From Nonomuraea guangzhouensis (GTDB lineage Bacteria; Actinomycetota; Actinomycetes; Streptosporangiales; Streptosporangiaceae), in NCBI RefSeq assembly GCF_019396345.1, contig NZ_JAHKRM010000034.1:91961-155960 (forward strand): DNA of 64,000 nucleotides, written 5' to 3'. The notes beneath the pieces are model-generated. The model had not been told where the DNA came from. It ran no database searches and saw only the letters and a list, made by a program, of their open reading frames with translations. This document shows positions 17,561 to 25,929 of this stretch, one piece after another (positions within the stretch are counted from its first letter, which is position 1; each line of letters begins with the position of its first letter). Made by a program: the position numbers and the translations under genes.

Positions 17561-18205
17561 ATGAAGCCGCCGGAGCTGAGGTTCGCGGTCGAGAAGGCCG
17601 AGGCGGTGGACTTCGCCGCCGTGCCCATGGTGCGGTTCACGCTGCGGATCGACGGCACCGGCGCGCCGCCGGTCCGGAGCCTCGCGCTGGACACCCAGAT
17701 CCGCATCGCCGACGCGCGGCGCCGCCACGACCCGCCGACCCGGCGGCGGCTCACCGAGCTGTTCGGCGCGCCCGAGGAGTGGGGGCGGGCGTCGAGGAGC
17801 CTGCTGTGGGCGCGGGTGGTGACGCAAGTACCCGGGTTCGACGGGGGCACGATCACGAGCATCGACGTGAGCTGCACCTATGACTTCGAGGTGGCGGTCG
17901 CCAAGTACTTCCACACCCTGCCGGACGGCGAGGTCCCGCTGGACTTCCTGTTCAGCGGGACGATCTTCTACGCCGACGCCGGCCTGCTCCGGGTGGCCCG
18001 GATCCCCTGGGACACCGACGCCGCGTTCCGGATGCCGGTCCAGGTCTGGAAGGACGTCATGGACCACTACTTCCCGCGCAGCGCCTGGCTCCGGCTGGAC
18101 CGCGAGGCGTTCGACCGGCTGTACGACTACAAGATCCAGCACACGTTGACGACCTGGGAAGACGTCGTGGGGAAACTGCTGGCGAGCGAACCGGGCGGTG
18201 GCTGA
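17561..18205 (+). CDS. DUF6084-like hydrogenase-cluster protein
   Basis: A 214-residue predicted beta-rich soluble protein. Recognisable stretches are MKPPELRFAVEKAEAVDFAA, VRFTLRIDG, a conserved-looking FDLEV-like segment (SCTYDFEVAVAKYFHTLPDG) and VPLDFLFSGTIFYADAGLL. I recall this layout as DUF6084, which accompanies group 1h hydrogenases. It has a single Cys and no metal motif. The gene is 28 bases after the 70-residue protein, with a GCAGCAGGGGAGC site before the ATG, and three bases before the next start. Function is unknown. Confidence 0.7.
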   Translation: MKPPELRFAVEKAEAVDFAAVPMVRFTLRIDGTGAPPVRSLALDTQIRIADARRRHDPPTRRRLTELFGAPEEWGRASRSLLWARVVTQVPGFDGGTITSIDVSCTYDFEVAVAKYFHTLPDGEVPLDFLFSGTIFYADAGLLRVARIPWDTDAAFRMPVQVWKDVMDHYFPRSAWLRLDREAFDRLYDYKIQHTLTTWEDVVGKLLASEPGGG

Positions 18206-18208
18206 CGG

Positions 18209-19204
18209 ATGGACCCGGTGACACAGATCGCGCGCGCGGTGCTGTACGAGGGCTACCTGCTGTGGCCGTACCGCCGCTCGGCGCTCAAGAACGCGCAGCG
18301 CTGGACCCTGGGCGGCGTCTACCCGGAGCGGTGCGGCGAGACGGGCGACCCCTCGCTGATGCGTACGCAGGTCCTGATCGAGGCGGACCCGGTCGACACC
18401 GTCGACGTCCGGGTGTGCTTCCTGCACGCGGTCACCCGCGAGGTGGCCGGCGCGGACCTCGTTCCGGTCCCGGAGCTGGTGGCCGGGGGTGAGCGCCACG
18501 TGGCCAGGGAGGAGGCGGCCGAGCGGGAGGTCGCCGCGTTCGGGCTCGACCTCGCGGGGCTCGTCCAGCAGCCGGCCCTGGTGGACATCGACATAGCCGA
18601 GGGCTCGGACGTCGAATGGCTGCTCGGCCCCGACGGCCGGCGCGTCGGCGCGCTTTCGCGTAGCTGGCAGGCGTTGCGCGGGCGGATCGAGATCAGGGCA
18701 GAACGCCCGCGGCCCGGCGTCTTCCGGATCACCGTCGAGGTCGGCAACACGACCGGCTGGGCGGGCGGGAGCCGTACCGAGGCGCTGAAACACACCTTCC
18801 TGTCCGCGCACCTGGTCCTGCACGCGCCGCGCGGGCGGTTCGTCTCCCTGACGGACCCGCCGGAGGAACTGCGGCCCCTGGCGGACGGCTGCGAGAACGC
18901 CGGCGCCTGGCCGGTCATGGTGGGCGAGGAGGGCGAGCGGCACACGATGCTCGCGGCGCCGATCATCCTCTACGACTACCCCCGGATCTCCCCGGAGAGT
19001 CCGGGCGACCTCTTCGACGCCACCGAGATCGACCAGTTGCTGACCCTGAGCGTGCTCGCCCTGACCGAGGAGGAGCAGCGGGAGATCCGCGACGGCGATC
19101 CTCGGGCGCGGGAGATCCTCGACCGCTGCGTCTCGCTCTCACCCGATCGGCTCATGCGGCTGCACGGCACCCTACGGAAGGAAGGTCATGACGGCGACGG
19201 ATGA
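18209..19204 (+). CDS. Conserved hydrogenase-cluster protein of unknown function
   Basis: A 331-residue soluble protein. It opens VTQIARAVLYEGYLLWPYRRSALKNAQRW, broken here only by my memory of similar genes beside hydrogenases. Later come GGVYPERCGETGDPSLMRTQ, VEVGNTTGWAGGSRTEALKH and APIILYDYPRISPESPGDLF, then a helical C-terminus with a Glu-rich EEEQREIRDGD. No catalytic or metal motif is obvious. It starts three bases after the DUF6084-like gene and its end overlaps the maturation-protease start by 17 bases. This tight coupling suggests the products are made together. I cannot assign a function. Confidence 0.65.
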   Translation: MDPVTQIARAVLYEGYLLWPYRRSALKNAQRWTLGGVYPERCGETGDPSLMRTQVLIEADPVDTVDVRVCFLHAVTREVAGADLVPVPELVAGGERHVAREEAAEREVAAFGLDLAGLVQQPALVDIDIAEGSDVEWLLGPDGRRVGALSRSWQALRGRIEIRAERPRPGVFRITVEVGNTTGWAGGSRTEALKHTFLSAHLVLHAPRGRFVSLTDPPEELRPLADGCENAGAWPVMVGEEGERHTMLAAPIILYDYPRISPESPGDLFDATEIDQLLTLSVLALTEEEQREIRDGDPRAREILDRCVSLSPDRLMRLHGTLRKEGHDGDG

Positions 19205-19970
19205 CTTCTGGGCCCGGATGGAACGACGGGGACCGGACACCGTGATCGTGGACGGCACGACGCTCGGCGCGGGCAGCCGGGTGCGCCTGCGCCCGCGATC
19301 GCGGGCGGACGTCTTCGACCTCGCCCTGGACGGCCGGGTCGCCGTCGTCGAGAGCGTCGAGCAGGACGAGGCGGGCGGCATCCATCTGGCCGTCGTCCTT
19401 GAGGACGATCCGGGCCGCGACCTGGGAGAGGCGAAGCTGCCCGGACACCGGTTCTTCTACTCCGCCGAGGAGGTGGAGCCGATCGTGGCCGACAGCCGGA
19501 CCGCACGCGTCCTGGTCGCCGGCATCGGCAACATCTTCCTCGGCGACGACGGCTTCGGCGTCGAGGTGGCGCGGCGGCTGTCGGCCGAGCCGCTGCCTCC
19601 CGGGGTGGACGTGGTGGACTTCGGGATCCGCGGCATGGACCTGGCCTACGCCCTGCAACGCGACTACGACCTGGTGATCTTCGTGGACGCCGCGCCCCGC
19701 GGCCACGCTCCCGGCACGCTGACCGTGCTCGAACCGGCGGAGCCGGAGGCGGGCGTGCCCATGGAGACCCACGGCATGGACCCGGTACGCGTGCTCCGGC
19801 TGGCCGCCGAGCTGGGCCGGATACCGCCACGGGTGCTCGTCGTCGCCTGCGAACCGGCGACGGTGATGACCGGGGCGCCGGACGAGGATGTGCGGGTCGA
19901 ACTGAGCGAGCCGGTACGCGCGGCCCTCGGCCCGGCCCTGGAGACGGTCCGGTCCCTTGTCGAGACTTGA
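19188..19970 (+). CDS. Hydrogenase maturation protease with N-terminal extension
   Basis: This 260-residue endopeptidase should remove the C-terminal tail of HhyL once nickel is inserted. The HyaD/HybD-like domain covers about residues 106-260: AGIGNIFLGDDGFGVEVARR, DFGIRGMDLAYAL and METHGMDPVRVL. The nickel-sensing ligands probably correspond to Glu126, Asp144 and His195. Residues 1-105 are an extra beta-rich domain (GSRVRLRPRSRADVFDLAL, HLAVVLEDDPGRDLG) that simple proteases of about 160 residues lack. It lies inside the hyp operon. The ATG has a GGAAGGAAGG site. Confidence 0.85.
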   Translation: MTATDDFWARMERRGPDTVIVDGTTLGAGSRVRLRPRSRADVFDLALDGRVAVVESVEQDEAGGIHLAVVLEDDPGRDLGEAKLPGHRFFYSAEEVEPIVADSRTARVLVAGIGNIFLGDDGFGVEVARRLSAEPLPPGVDVVDFGIRGMDLAYALQRDYDLVIFVDAAPRGHAPGTLTVLEPAEPEAGVPMETHGMDPVRVLRLAAELGRIPPRVLVVACEPATVMTGAPDEDVRVELSEPVRAALGPALETVRSLVET

Positions 19971-20021
19971 TCGAAGTAATCGACGGATCGGGGTTCCGGA
20001 AAACCGAGGAGGTGGAAACGG

Positions 20022-20129
20022 ATGAGGAAGAGGCCTCTGGTGGGGCTGGTGGTGCTGTGCGCGGTTGCCGCCGTGATCGCCGTGCAATGGCCGGAGATCA
20101 AGCGCTACCTGAACATGACAAGGATGTAG
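20022..20129 (+). CDS. 35-residue single-helix membrane peptide (DUF6893-like)
   Basis: A very short gene with a strong GAGGAGGTGG ribosome site 7 bases before the ATG. The product starts MRKRPL, has one hydrophobic helix (VGLVVLCAVAAVIAV, residues 7-21) and ends WPEIKRYLNMTRM. Basic residues before the helix predict a cytoplasmic N-terminus. I recall similar peptides (DUF6893) at the same place in other actinobacterial hydrogenase clusters. It could anchor the enzyme or a maturation factor to the membrane; that is inference. It ends 8 bases before hypA. Confidence 0.75.
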   Translation: MRKRPLVGLVVLCAVAAVIAVQWPEIKRYLNMTRM

Positions 20130-20137
20130 GGCAGTTC

Positions 20138-20515
20138 ATGCATGAGATAGGAATGTGCGAGGGACTGGTCGACCTGGTCCGTCAGCACGCGGACGGCCGG
20201 CGGGTGGCCGGCGTGCGGGTTCGGATCGGTGTCCGCCACGCCGTCGTCGGTGAGGCGTTCGACCAGGCCTTCGCGTTCGCCGCCCTGGGCAGCGCGGCCG
20301 AGGGCGCCGCCCTCGACCTGGTCGTCACGCCCGTCACCGTGGACTGCGGCACCTGCGGCCACACCTCGGAGTCCACCGACGTGCTCGCCGTCTGCCCGCG
20401 GTGCGGCGACGACGACGTGGACGTGCACGGCGGCGACGAACTGGTCCTGGAATCGGTCCAGTTCGAGGGAGAAACCTTCGAGGGGGAAGCCGATGTGCCT
20501 CGGGATCCCCGGTGA
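20138..20515 (+). CDS. hypA: Hydrogenase nickel incorporation protein HypA
   Basis: A 125-residue nickel metallochaperone for the large subunit. The N-terminal MHEIGMC supplies His2 as nickel ligand. The zinc site is CGTCGH and CPRCG, two C-x-x-C pairs near residues 70 and 87. The C-terminal tail is acidic and slightly longer than usual. No hypB GTPase gene is present in the window, so nickel delivery partners must be elsewhere or absent. Its end overlaps the start of hypC by 23 bases. Confidence 0.9.
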   Translation: MHEIGMCEGLVDLVRQHADGRRVAGVRVRIGVRHAVVGEAFDQAFAFAALGSAAEGAALDLVVTPVTVDCGTCGHTSESTDVLAVCPRCGDDDVDVHGGDELVLESVQFEGETFEGEADVPRDPR

Positions 20516-20765
20516 GCTCGTGGGGATCGTCGAGGAGCACACCGATCTCGCCATGGTGGACGTCAGCGGGGTCCGCCGCCGCATCAACATGGGGCTGCTC
20601 GCCGACGACGACCTCAAGCCCGGCGACTGGGTGCTGGTCCACGTGGGATTCGCCCTGTCGAAGATCTCGGAGTCCGAGGCCAAGGCCGTGATGGACATGC
20701 TGCACGGGATCGGGCAGGCGTACACCGACGAGATCGACGCGCTCAAGGAATCGGACATCTCATGA
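20493..20765 (+). CDS. hypC: Hydrogenase assembly chaperone HypC
   Basis: This 90-residue chaperone carries the Fe(CN)2CO unit with HypD and hands it to the large subunit. It has the required N-terminal MCLGIPGE (Cys2), then the small beta-barrel with VDVSGVRRRINMGLL and LKPGDWVLVHVGFALSKI. A helical C-terminal tail follows. A GAGGGGGAAG site precedes the ATG. The start lies inside the hypA end and the stop overlaps the hypD ATG (ATGA). A second HypC-like domain is fused to an SIS protein at 25926. Confidence 0.92.
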   Translation: MCLGIPGELVGIVEEHTDLAMVDVSGVRRRINMGLLADDDLKPGDWVLVHVGFALSKISESEAKAVMDMLHGIGQAYTDEIDALKESDIS

Positions 20766-21889
20766 GATTCGTCGATGAGTTCCGCGACGCCGACACAGCC
20801 AGGGCGCTGGCGGCGGGGATATCGGCCCGGTGCGAGCCGGGACGCCGGTACAAGTTCATGGAGGTGTGCGGCGGACACACGCACACCATCTACAAACACG
20901 GCATCGAGGACTACCTGCCGGAGGCCGTGACGCTCGTGCACGGGCCGGGCTGTCCCGTCTGCGTCATCCCCATGGGACGGGTGGACGACGCCATCCACAT
21001 CGCGCGTCAGCCCGATGTGATCATGACGTCGTTCGGCGACATGATGCGGGTGCCCGGGGGCGAGTCCACGTTCCTCGACGCCAAGGCCGAGGGTGCGGAC
21101 ATCCGGATGGTCTACTCGCCGCTCGACGCCCTCAAGATCGCCCGGACGAATCCGGACCGGCGGGTCGTGTTCATGGCGATCGGCTTCGAGACCACGGCGC
21201 CGTCGACGGCGGTGACCGTGCTGCGGGCGGCCGAGGAAGGCATCGAGAACTTCTCCGTCTTCTGCAACCACGTCCTGATCATCCCGGCCATCAAGGCGAT
21301 ACTCGACTCGCCCGACCTGCGGCTGGACGGCTTCATCGGGCCCGGCCACGTCTCGACGATCATCGGCTGCCGGCCGTACGAGTTCATCGCGCGCGACTAC
21401 GGACAGCCGTTCGTGGTCGCCGGGTTCGAGCCGCTCGACATCCTCCACTCGGTCCACATGCTCCTCGGCCAGCTCGCCGAGGGCCGCGGCGAGGTGGAGA
21501 ACCAGTACGCGCGGGTGGTGCCGTGGGACGGCAACCGGATCGCCATGGAGGCGATCGGGACGGTGATGCGGGTACGACCGCACTTCGAATGGCGCGGGCT
21601 CGGTTTCATCTCCCACTCGGCGCTGGGCATGGCCGAGGAGTACGCCGCCTTCGACGCGGAGCGGATCTTCGACATCCCCGGTACGCGCATCGCCGACCCC
21701 AAGGCGTGCCAGTGCGGCGAAGTGCTCAAGGGTGTGCTCAAACCGTGGGAGTGCAAGGTGTTCGGCACCGCGTGCACCCCTGAGACGCCGATCGGGACCT
21801 GCATGGTCTCGTCGGAGGGGGCGTGCGCGGCGTACTACAACTTCGGCCGGTTCAGCCGGGAACGAGTGCGGGAGGCGACCCGGGCATGA
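20762..21889 (+). CDS. hypD: Hydrogenase formation protein HypD
   Basis: This 375-residue [4Fe-4S] protein assembles the Fe(CN)2CO group together with HypC. Signature motifs are MEVCGGHTHTIYKHG (Cys for iron binding), HGPGCPVCVIP, GFETTAPSTAV and GPGHVSTIIG. The cluster cysteines occur in the C-terminal part (KACQCGEVLKG, FGTACTPETPIGTCMVSSEG). Length and motifs are complete. It is coupled at both ends by ATGA overlaps, with hypC upstream and hypE downstream. Confidence 0.94.
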   Translation: MRFVDEFRDADTARALAAGISARCEPGRRYKFMEVCGGHTHTIYKHGIEDYLPEAVTLVHGPGCPVCVIPMGRVDDAIHIARQPDVIMTSFGDMMRVPGGESTFLDAKAEGADIRMVYSPLDALKIARTNPDRRVVFMAIGFETTAPSTAVTVLRAAEEGIENFSVFCNHVLIIPAIKAILDSPDLRLDGFIGPGHVSTIIGCRPYEFIARDYGQPFVVAGFEPLDILHSVHMLLGQLAEGRGEVENQYARVVPWDGNRIAMEAIGTVMRVRPHFEWRGLGFISHSALGMAEEYAAFDAERIFDIPGTRIADPKACQCGEVLKGVLKPWECKVFGTACTPETPIGTCMVSSEGACAAYYNFGRFSRERVREATRA

Positions 21890-22959
21890 CCACGGAGAAG
21901 CAGGTTCTCGACCGGATCGAGCGCATCAGGCGCCGCCGCCCGGTGGTGCGGGAGGAACGGATCACGCTGGCGCACGGCTCCGGCGGCAAGGCGACCCGGA
22001 ACCTGATCGACGCGATCTTCCTGGAGGCGTTCCGCAATCCGCTGCTCGCCCCGCTGGAGGACGGGGCCACGCTGGCGCTCGGCAGTTCGCGGGCGGTGTT
22101 CACCACGGACGCGTTCGTGGTCTCGCCGCTGTTCTTCCCCGGTGGCGACATCGGTGACCTGGCGGTCAACGGCACCGTCAACGACCTCGCGGTATGCGGC
22201 GCCCGTCCGCTGTACCTGTCCGCCGGGTTCATCCTCGAAGAGGGGTTCCCGATCGGCGACCTGCGGCGGATCGTCGCCTCGATGGCCGCCGCGGCCGAGA
22301 TGGCGGGCGTCTCGATCGTCACCGGCGACACCAAGGTGGTCCAGCGGGGCAAGGCCGACGGTTGTTATGTCACCACCGCGGGGGTCGGCGTCGTCGACCG
22401 TCCGGCGACGTTGTCCATCTCCGCGGCCCAGCCCGGCGACGCGGTCATCGTGTCCGGTCCGATCGGTGAGCACGGCGTGGCCATCATGCTGGCCCGCGGC
22501 GAGCTCGGCATCGAGGCGGACACGCTCTCGGACACCGCCCCGCTGAACGGCCTGGTGGCCGACCTCCTGGACACCCTTCCCACCCAGGTGCGGACGTTGC
22601 GGGACGCCACCCGCGGCGGCGTGGCCACGGTGCTGAACGAGGTGGCGACCGCCTCGGGCGTGACCGTGGTGATGGACGAGGAGTCCGTACCGGTCCGGCC
22701 GGAGGTCACCGGGGTCTGCGAGCTACTCGGGATCGACCCGCTGTACGTCGCCTGCGAGGGCCGGCTGGTCGCCGTCGTCGACGGCGAGCACGCCGAGCGG
22801 GCGGTCGACATCATGCGGAGCCATCCGGCCGGCGCCGAAGCCGCGATCATCGGCTGGGTGGGGGAGGACCCGCCCGGCCTGGTGCTGCTGAGAACCGCCT
22901 TCGGCGGCACCCGCATCGTGGACATGCTGGTCGGCGACCCGCTGCCACGCATCTGCTGA
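21886..22959 (+). CDS. hypE: Carbamoyl dehydratase HypE
   Basis: This 357-residue AIR-synthase-like enzyme dehydrates the carbamoyl group placed by HypF on its C-terminal cysteine to make cyanide for the active site. The essential C-terminal PRIC is intact. Other motifs are ITLAHGSGGKATRNLI, TTDAFVVSPLFFPGGDIG, the VNGTVNDLAVCGARP stretch and DATRGGVATVLNE. ATG 21886 overlaps the hypD stop (ATGA). It converges with hypF with three bases between stops, so readthrough or antisense effects are possible. Confidence 0.94.
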   Translation: MTTEKQVLDRIERIRRRRPVVREERITLAHGSGGKATRNLIDAIFLEAFRNPLLAPLEDGATLALGSSRAVFTTDAFVVSPLFFPGGDIGDLAVNGTVNDLAVCGARPLYLSAGFILEEGFPIGDLRRIVASMAAAAEMAGVSIVTGDTKVVQRGKADGCYVTTAGVGVVDRPATLSISAAQPGDAVIVSGPIGEHGVAIMLARGELGIEADTLSDTAPLNGLVADLLDTLPTQVRTLRDATRGGVATVLNEVATASGVTVVMDEESVPVRPEVTGVCELLGIDPLYVACEGRLVAVVDGEHAERAVDIMRSHPAGAEAAIIGWVGEDPPGLVLLRTAFGGTRIVDMLVGDPLPRIC

Positions 22960-22962
22960 AGC

Positions 22963-25230
22963 TTACGCTGATGCTCGGTCCCGAGCCCCCGCCACCGCGG
23001 CCTGCCCGAGACTGATACCGCCGTCGTTGCAGGGGACCCGCCGGTGCAGCAGGACGCGCAGGCCGTGCCGGCGCAGCCCGTCGACCACGGCGCCGAGCAG
23101 GAGGGTGTTGCAGAACACCCCGCCGGACAGCGCGGCCACCTCCAGACCGGTGGCGGCCGCGACCCGGGCCGCCGCCGTCACCACCGCCGCGGCCAGCCCG
23201 TGGTGGAACCTCGCCGCGATCGCCTCCGGCGCCTCGCCCCGGCGCAGGTCGCCGACGACCGCGCGGATCAGCTCGGTGGTGCGGACGACCGTTCCGGCGA
23301 CGGTGACCGGATATCCGCCGCGGACACCCGGGTCCGCCCGCTGCTCCAGCTCCACCGCCGCCTGTCCGTCGTAGGTGACGGTGTCCCTGACCCCGAGGAG
23401 CGCGGCCACCGCGTCGAACAGCCGCCCCGCGCTCGACGTCACCGGCCCTGCCGGTCCGTTCACCAGGAGGGCCGCCACCGCCGGCCACCGGTCCTGGTTG
23501 CGGCGGACCACCCCGAGATCGTCGAAGGAGCCGGGCCCGAAGGCGCGGTGCAGGAAGGCTGCGGCCATCCGCCAGGGCTGCCGGATCGCCGTGACGCCGC
23601 CGGGCATCGGCACCGGCTCCAGATACCCGGCCCGCTCGAAGCCCGCCAGGTCGGCCACGAGCAGCTCGCCGCCCCAGATGGTGCCGTCCGTGCCGTAGCC
23701 CGTGCCGTCGAGGGCGATGCCGACGACCGGGCCGCTCTCGCCGTTGTCGGCCAGGCAGGACGCGATGTGGGCGTGGTGGTGCTGCACGCCGAGCGGCTGA
23801 AGGCCATCGAGGGTGAGGGCGTACTTGGTGGACAGGTATTCCGGGTGGAGGTCGTGGACCACCACCTCCGGCTCGATGCCGAACAGCCGCCGGAAGTGGA
23901 CGACCCCGCCGGCGAACGCCTGCATCGTCGCGTAGTTCTCCAGGTCGCCCAGATGCTGGGAGACGACCGCGTGGCTGCCCTTGGCCAGGCAGAACGTGCT
24001 CTTGAGCTGCGCTCCGCAGGCGAGCACCGGCCGGGGGAACGCCCAGGGCAGCGCGATCGGCGCGGGCGCGTGCCCACGGGCTCGCCGTACCGGCACCTCC
24101 GTGTCGCGGAAGATCCGGACCACCGAGTCGTCGAGCCCCGTGTGGATCGGCCGATCGTGGGTGAGGAAGGCGTCGGCGGCCAGCCGCCGCGCGTCCTCGT
24201 CGCGGTGCGCGATCGGCTCGCCGGACAGGTTTCCGCTGGTCAGTACATAAGGGCGGCCCAGCTCCCTGGCCAGTAGATGGTGCAGCGGCGTGTACGGCAA
24301 CAGCACGCCGAGGTCACGGTTGCCGGGCGCCACCGAGGCGGCGATGGGACAGCCGGGGCGCCGCGGCAGCAGCACGATCGGGCGGCGCGGGCCGGTGAGG
24401 GCGGCCACCACCCCGCTCGCCGCACCGTCCAGCTCACACAGCTCTCGTACGGCGGCCAGGTCCGGCGCCATCACGGCGAACGCCTTGTCCCCGCGGTGCT
24501 TGCGGGCCCGCAGGGCCGCGACCGCCTTCTCGTCGGCGGCGTCCACCGCGAGGTGGTGACCCCCGAGCCCTTTCACCGCGAGGACGGATCCGCTGCCGAG
24601 CAGCGCCGCCGCCTCGGCCACCGGATCGCCCGCGAGCACCGTGCCGTCGGACGTGTGCAGCGTGAGCTTGGGACCGCAGCCGGGGCAGCACACCGGCTGG
24701 GCGTGGAAGCGGCGATCACCGGGATCCCGGTATTCGGCCTCGCAGGCCGTACACATGGCGAAGGCCCGCATGGTGGTGGCGGCGCGGTCGTACGGCACCG
24801 ACGTGATGATCGTGAACCTGGGGCCGCAGTTGGTGCAGTTGACGAAGGGGTACCGATAGCGGCGGTCGGCCGGATCGAACAGCTCGGCCAGGCAGTCGTC
24901 GCAGGTCGCCGCGTCCGGTGACACCTGCGCGCGGCGGGAGCCGCAGGTCACGCTCTGGACGATGCGGAAGTCGCCGGCGCCGGTGGGCGACACCGGTTCC
25001 ACGCTCACCCGGTCCACGACCGCCAGCTCGGGCGGGTTGCGGCGGACCGCCTCGATCAGCGCGGTCACCGCCTCCGGAGGGCCTTCGACCTCGATGAACA
25101 CCCCGGATCCGTCGTTGGCGACCGTGCCCGACAGGCCGTGCCGGATGGCCACGCCGTGGACGAACGGCCGGAACCCCACGCCCTGGACGATGCCCTCGAC
25201 CCGGATCCGGGAGCGTACGATCCGGTCCAA
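22963..25230 (-). CDS. hypF: Carbamoyltransferase HypF
   Basis: This 755-residue enzyme uses carbamoyl phosphate and ATP to carbamoylate HypE. Domains in order are an acylphosphatase-like segment (GIVQGVGFRPFVHG, residues 13-26), two zinc-finger-like motifs (CDDCLAELF with CTNCGPRF; CTACEAEYRD with CPGCGPKL), a YrdC-like domain, and a Kae1-like domain with HHAHIAS and GIALDGTGYGTDG. The start must be TTG 25230, because an in-frame TGA lies one codon upstream. That TGA is the stop of the SIS gene, so translation is probably coupled. TTG may keep HypF level low. Confidence 0.94.
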   Translation of the reverse strand: MDRIVRSRIRVEGIVQGVGFRPFVHGVAIRHGLSGTVANDGSGVFIEVEGPPEAVTALIEAVRRNPPELAVVDRVSVEPVSPTGAGDFRIVQSVTCGSRRAQVSPDAATCDDCLAELFDPADRRYRYPFVNCTNCGPRFTIITSVPYDRAATTMRAFAMCTACEAEYRDPGDRRFHAQPVCCPGCGPKLTLHTSDGTVLAGDPVAEAAALLGSGSVLAVKGLGGHHLAVDAADEKAVAALRARKHRGDKAFAVMAPDLAAVRELCELDGAASGVVAALTGPRRPIVLLPRRPGCPIAASVAPGNRDLGVLLPYTPLHHLLARELGRPYVLTSGNLSGEPIAHRDEDARRLAADAFLTHDRPIHTGLDDSVVRIFRDTEVPVRRARGHAPAPIALPWAFPRPVLACGAQLKSTFCLAKGSHAVVSQHLGDLENYATMQAFAGGVVHFRRLFGIEPEVVVHDLHPEYLSTKYALTLDGLQPLGVQHHHAHIASCLADNGESGPVVGIALDGTGYGTDGTIWGGELLVADLAGFERAGYLEPVPMPGGVTAIRQPWRMAAAFLHRAFGPGSFDDLGVVRRNQDRWPAVAALLVNGPAGPVTSSAGRLFDAVAALLGVRDTVTYDGQAAVELEQRADPGVRGGYPVTVAGTVVRTTELIRAVVGDLRRGEAPEAIAARFHHGLAAAVVTAAARVAAATGLEVAALSGGVFCNTLLLGAVVDGLRRHGLRVLLHRRVPCNDGGISLGQAAVAGARDRASA

Positions 25231-25233
25231 CGC

Positions 25234-25929
25234 TCAGGCCGTCTCGTCCAGCGCCCGCCGGACCGACTCCCACAGCACATGGCACACGGTGGCCTGCGCC
25301 TCCTGAATCCGATGGACGGACGGGGACGGGATGACCAGCAGGTGGTCGACGGCACCGCACTCGGCCATTTGACCGCCGCCCGAACCGGCGAGCCCGACCG
25401 TCACCATGCCGAGGCGCTTGGCCTCCTGGAGTCCGCGCACCACGTTCAGCGAGCCGCCGCTCGTCGAGATGCCCATCGCGATGTCCGCGGCGGTGCCCAG
25501 GGCGGCGAGCTGCCGGGCGAAGACCGCCTCGAAGCCGATGTCGTTGGTGAGCGCGGTCAGCAGCGCGACGTCGGCGGTCAGCGACATGGCCGGCAGCCCG
25601 TGCCGCCTGGCTCCCGGCCTGCGCGTCAGCCCGTGTCCTGGTCCGTGTTCCGGTCCGCGTTCCGGCGCGAAGAACAGATGGGCCACCGCCTGGGCGTCGG
25701 TGCTGCTGCCGCCGTTGCCGAAGGTGAACAGGCGGCCCCCGGCGGCGAACGCCTCGGCGAGGGCCGCACCGCACGCGACGATCCGCGGCCCGAGCAGGGT
25801 GAGCACCTCACGCCGCAGCGCGACGATCTCCCGGGCCTTCTCCACCGTGGACCGGGCCACCGTGGACAGCAGCGGCTCGGCGTCGCCGCTCTCGGCTGGG
25901 GACAGGAAGGGATAGAGCGCGTCGGTCAC
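25234..25929 (-). CDS. SIS-domain sugar-phosphate isomerase-like protein
   Basis: A 231-residue protein of the GmhA/sedoheptulose-7-phosphate isomerase group. It has GGRLFTFGNGGSSTDAQAVA as the phosphosugar-binding motif, then MSLTADVALLTALTNDIGFE and AMGISTSGGSLNVVRGL. A Gly/His/Pro-rich insert (ERGPEHGPGHGLTRR) lies in the middle. Similar genes sit in other actinobacterial hydrogenase clusters, yet no heptose pathway is seen here. Start GTG 25929 overlaps the SIS-HypC stop (GTGA). One codon separates its stop from the hypF start. A role in hydrogenase cofactor chemistry is possible but unproven. Confidence 0.75.
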   Translation of the reverse strand: MTDALYPFLSPAESGDAEPLLSTVARSTVEKAREIVALRREVLTLLGPRIVACGAALAEAFAAGGRLFTFGNGGSSTDAQAVAHLFFAPERGPEHGPGHGLTRRPGARRHGLPAMSLTADVALLTALTNDIGFEAVFARQLAALGTAADIAMGISTSGGSLNVVRGLQEAKRLGMVTVGLAGSGGGQMAECGAVDHLLVIPSPSVHRIQEAQATVCHVLWESVRRALDETA

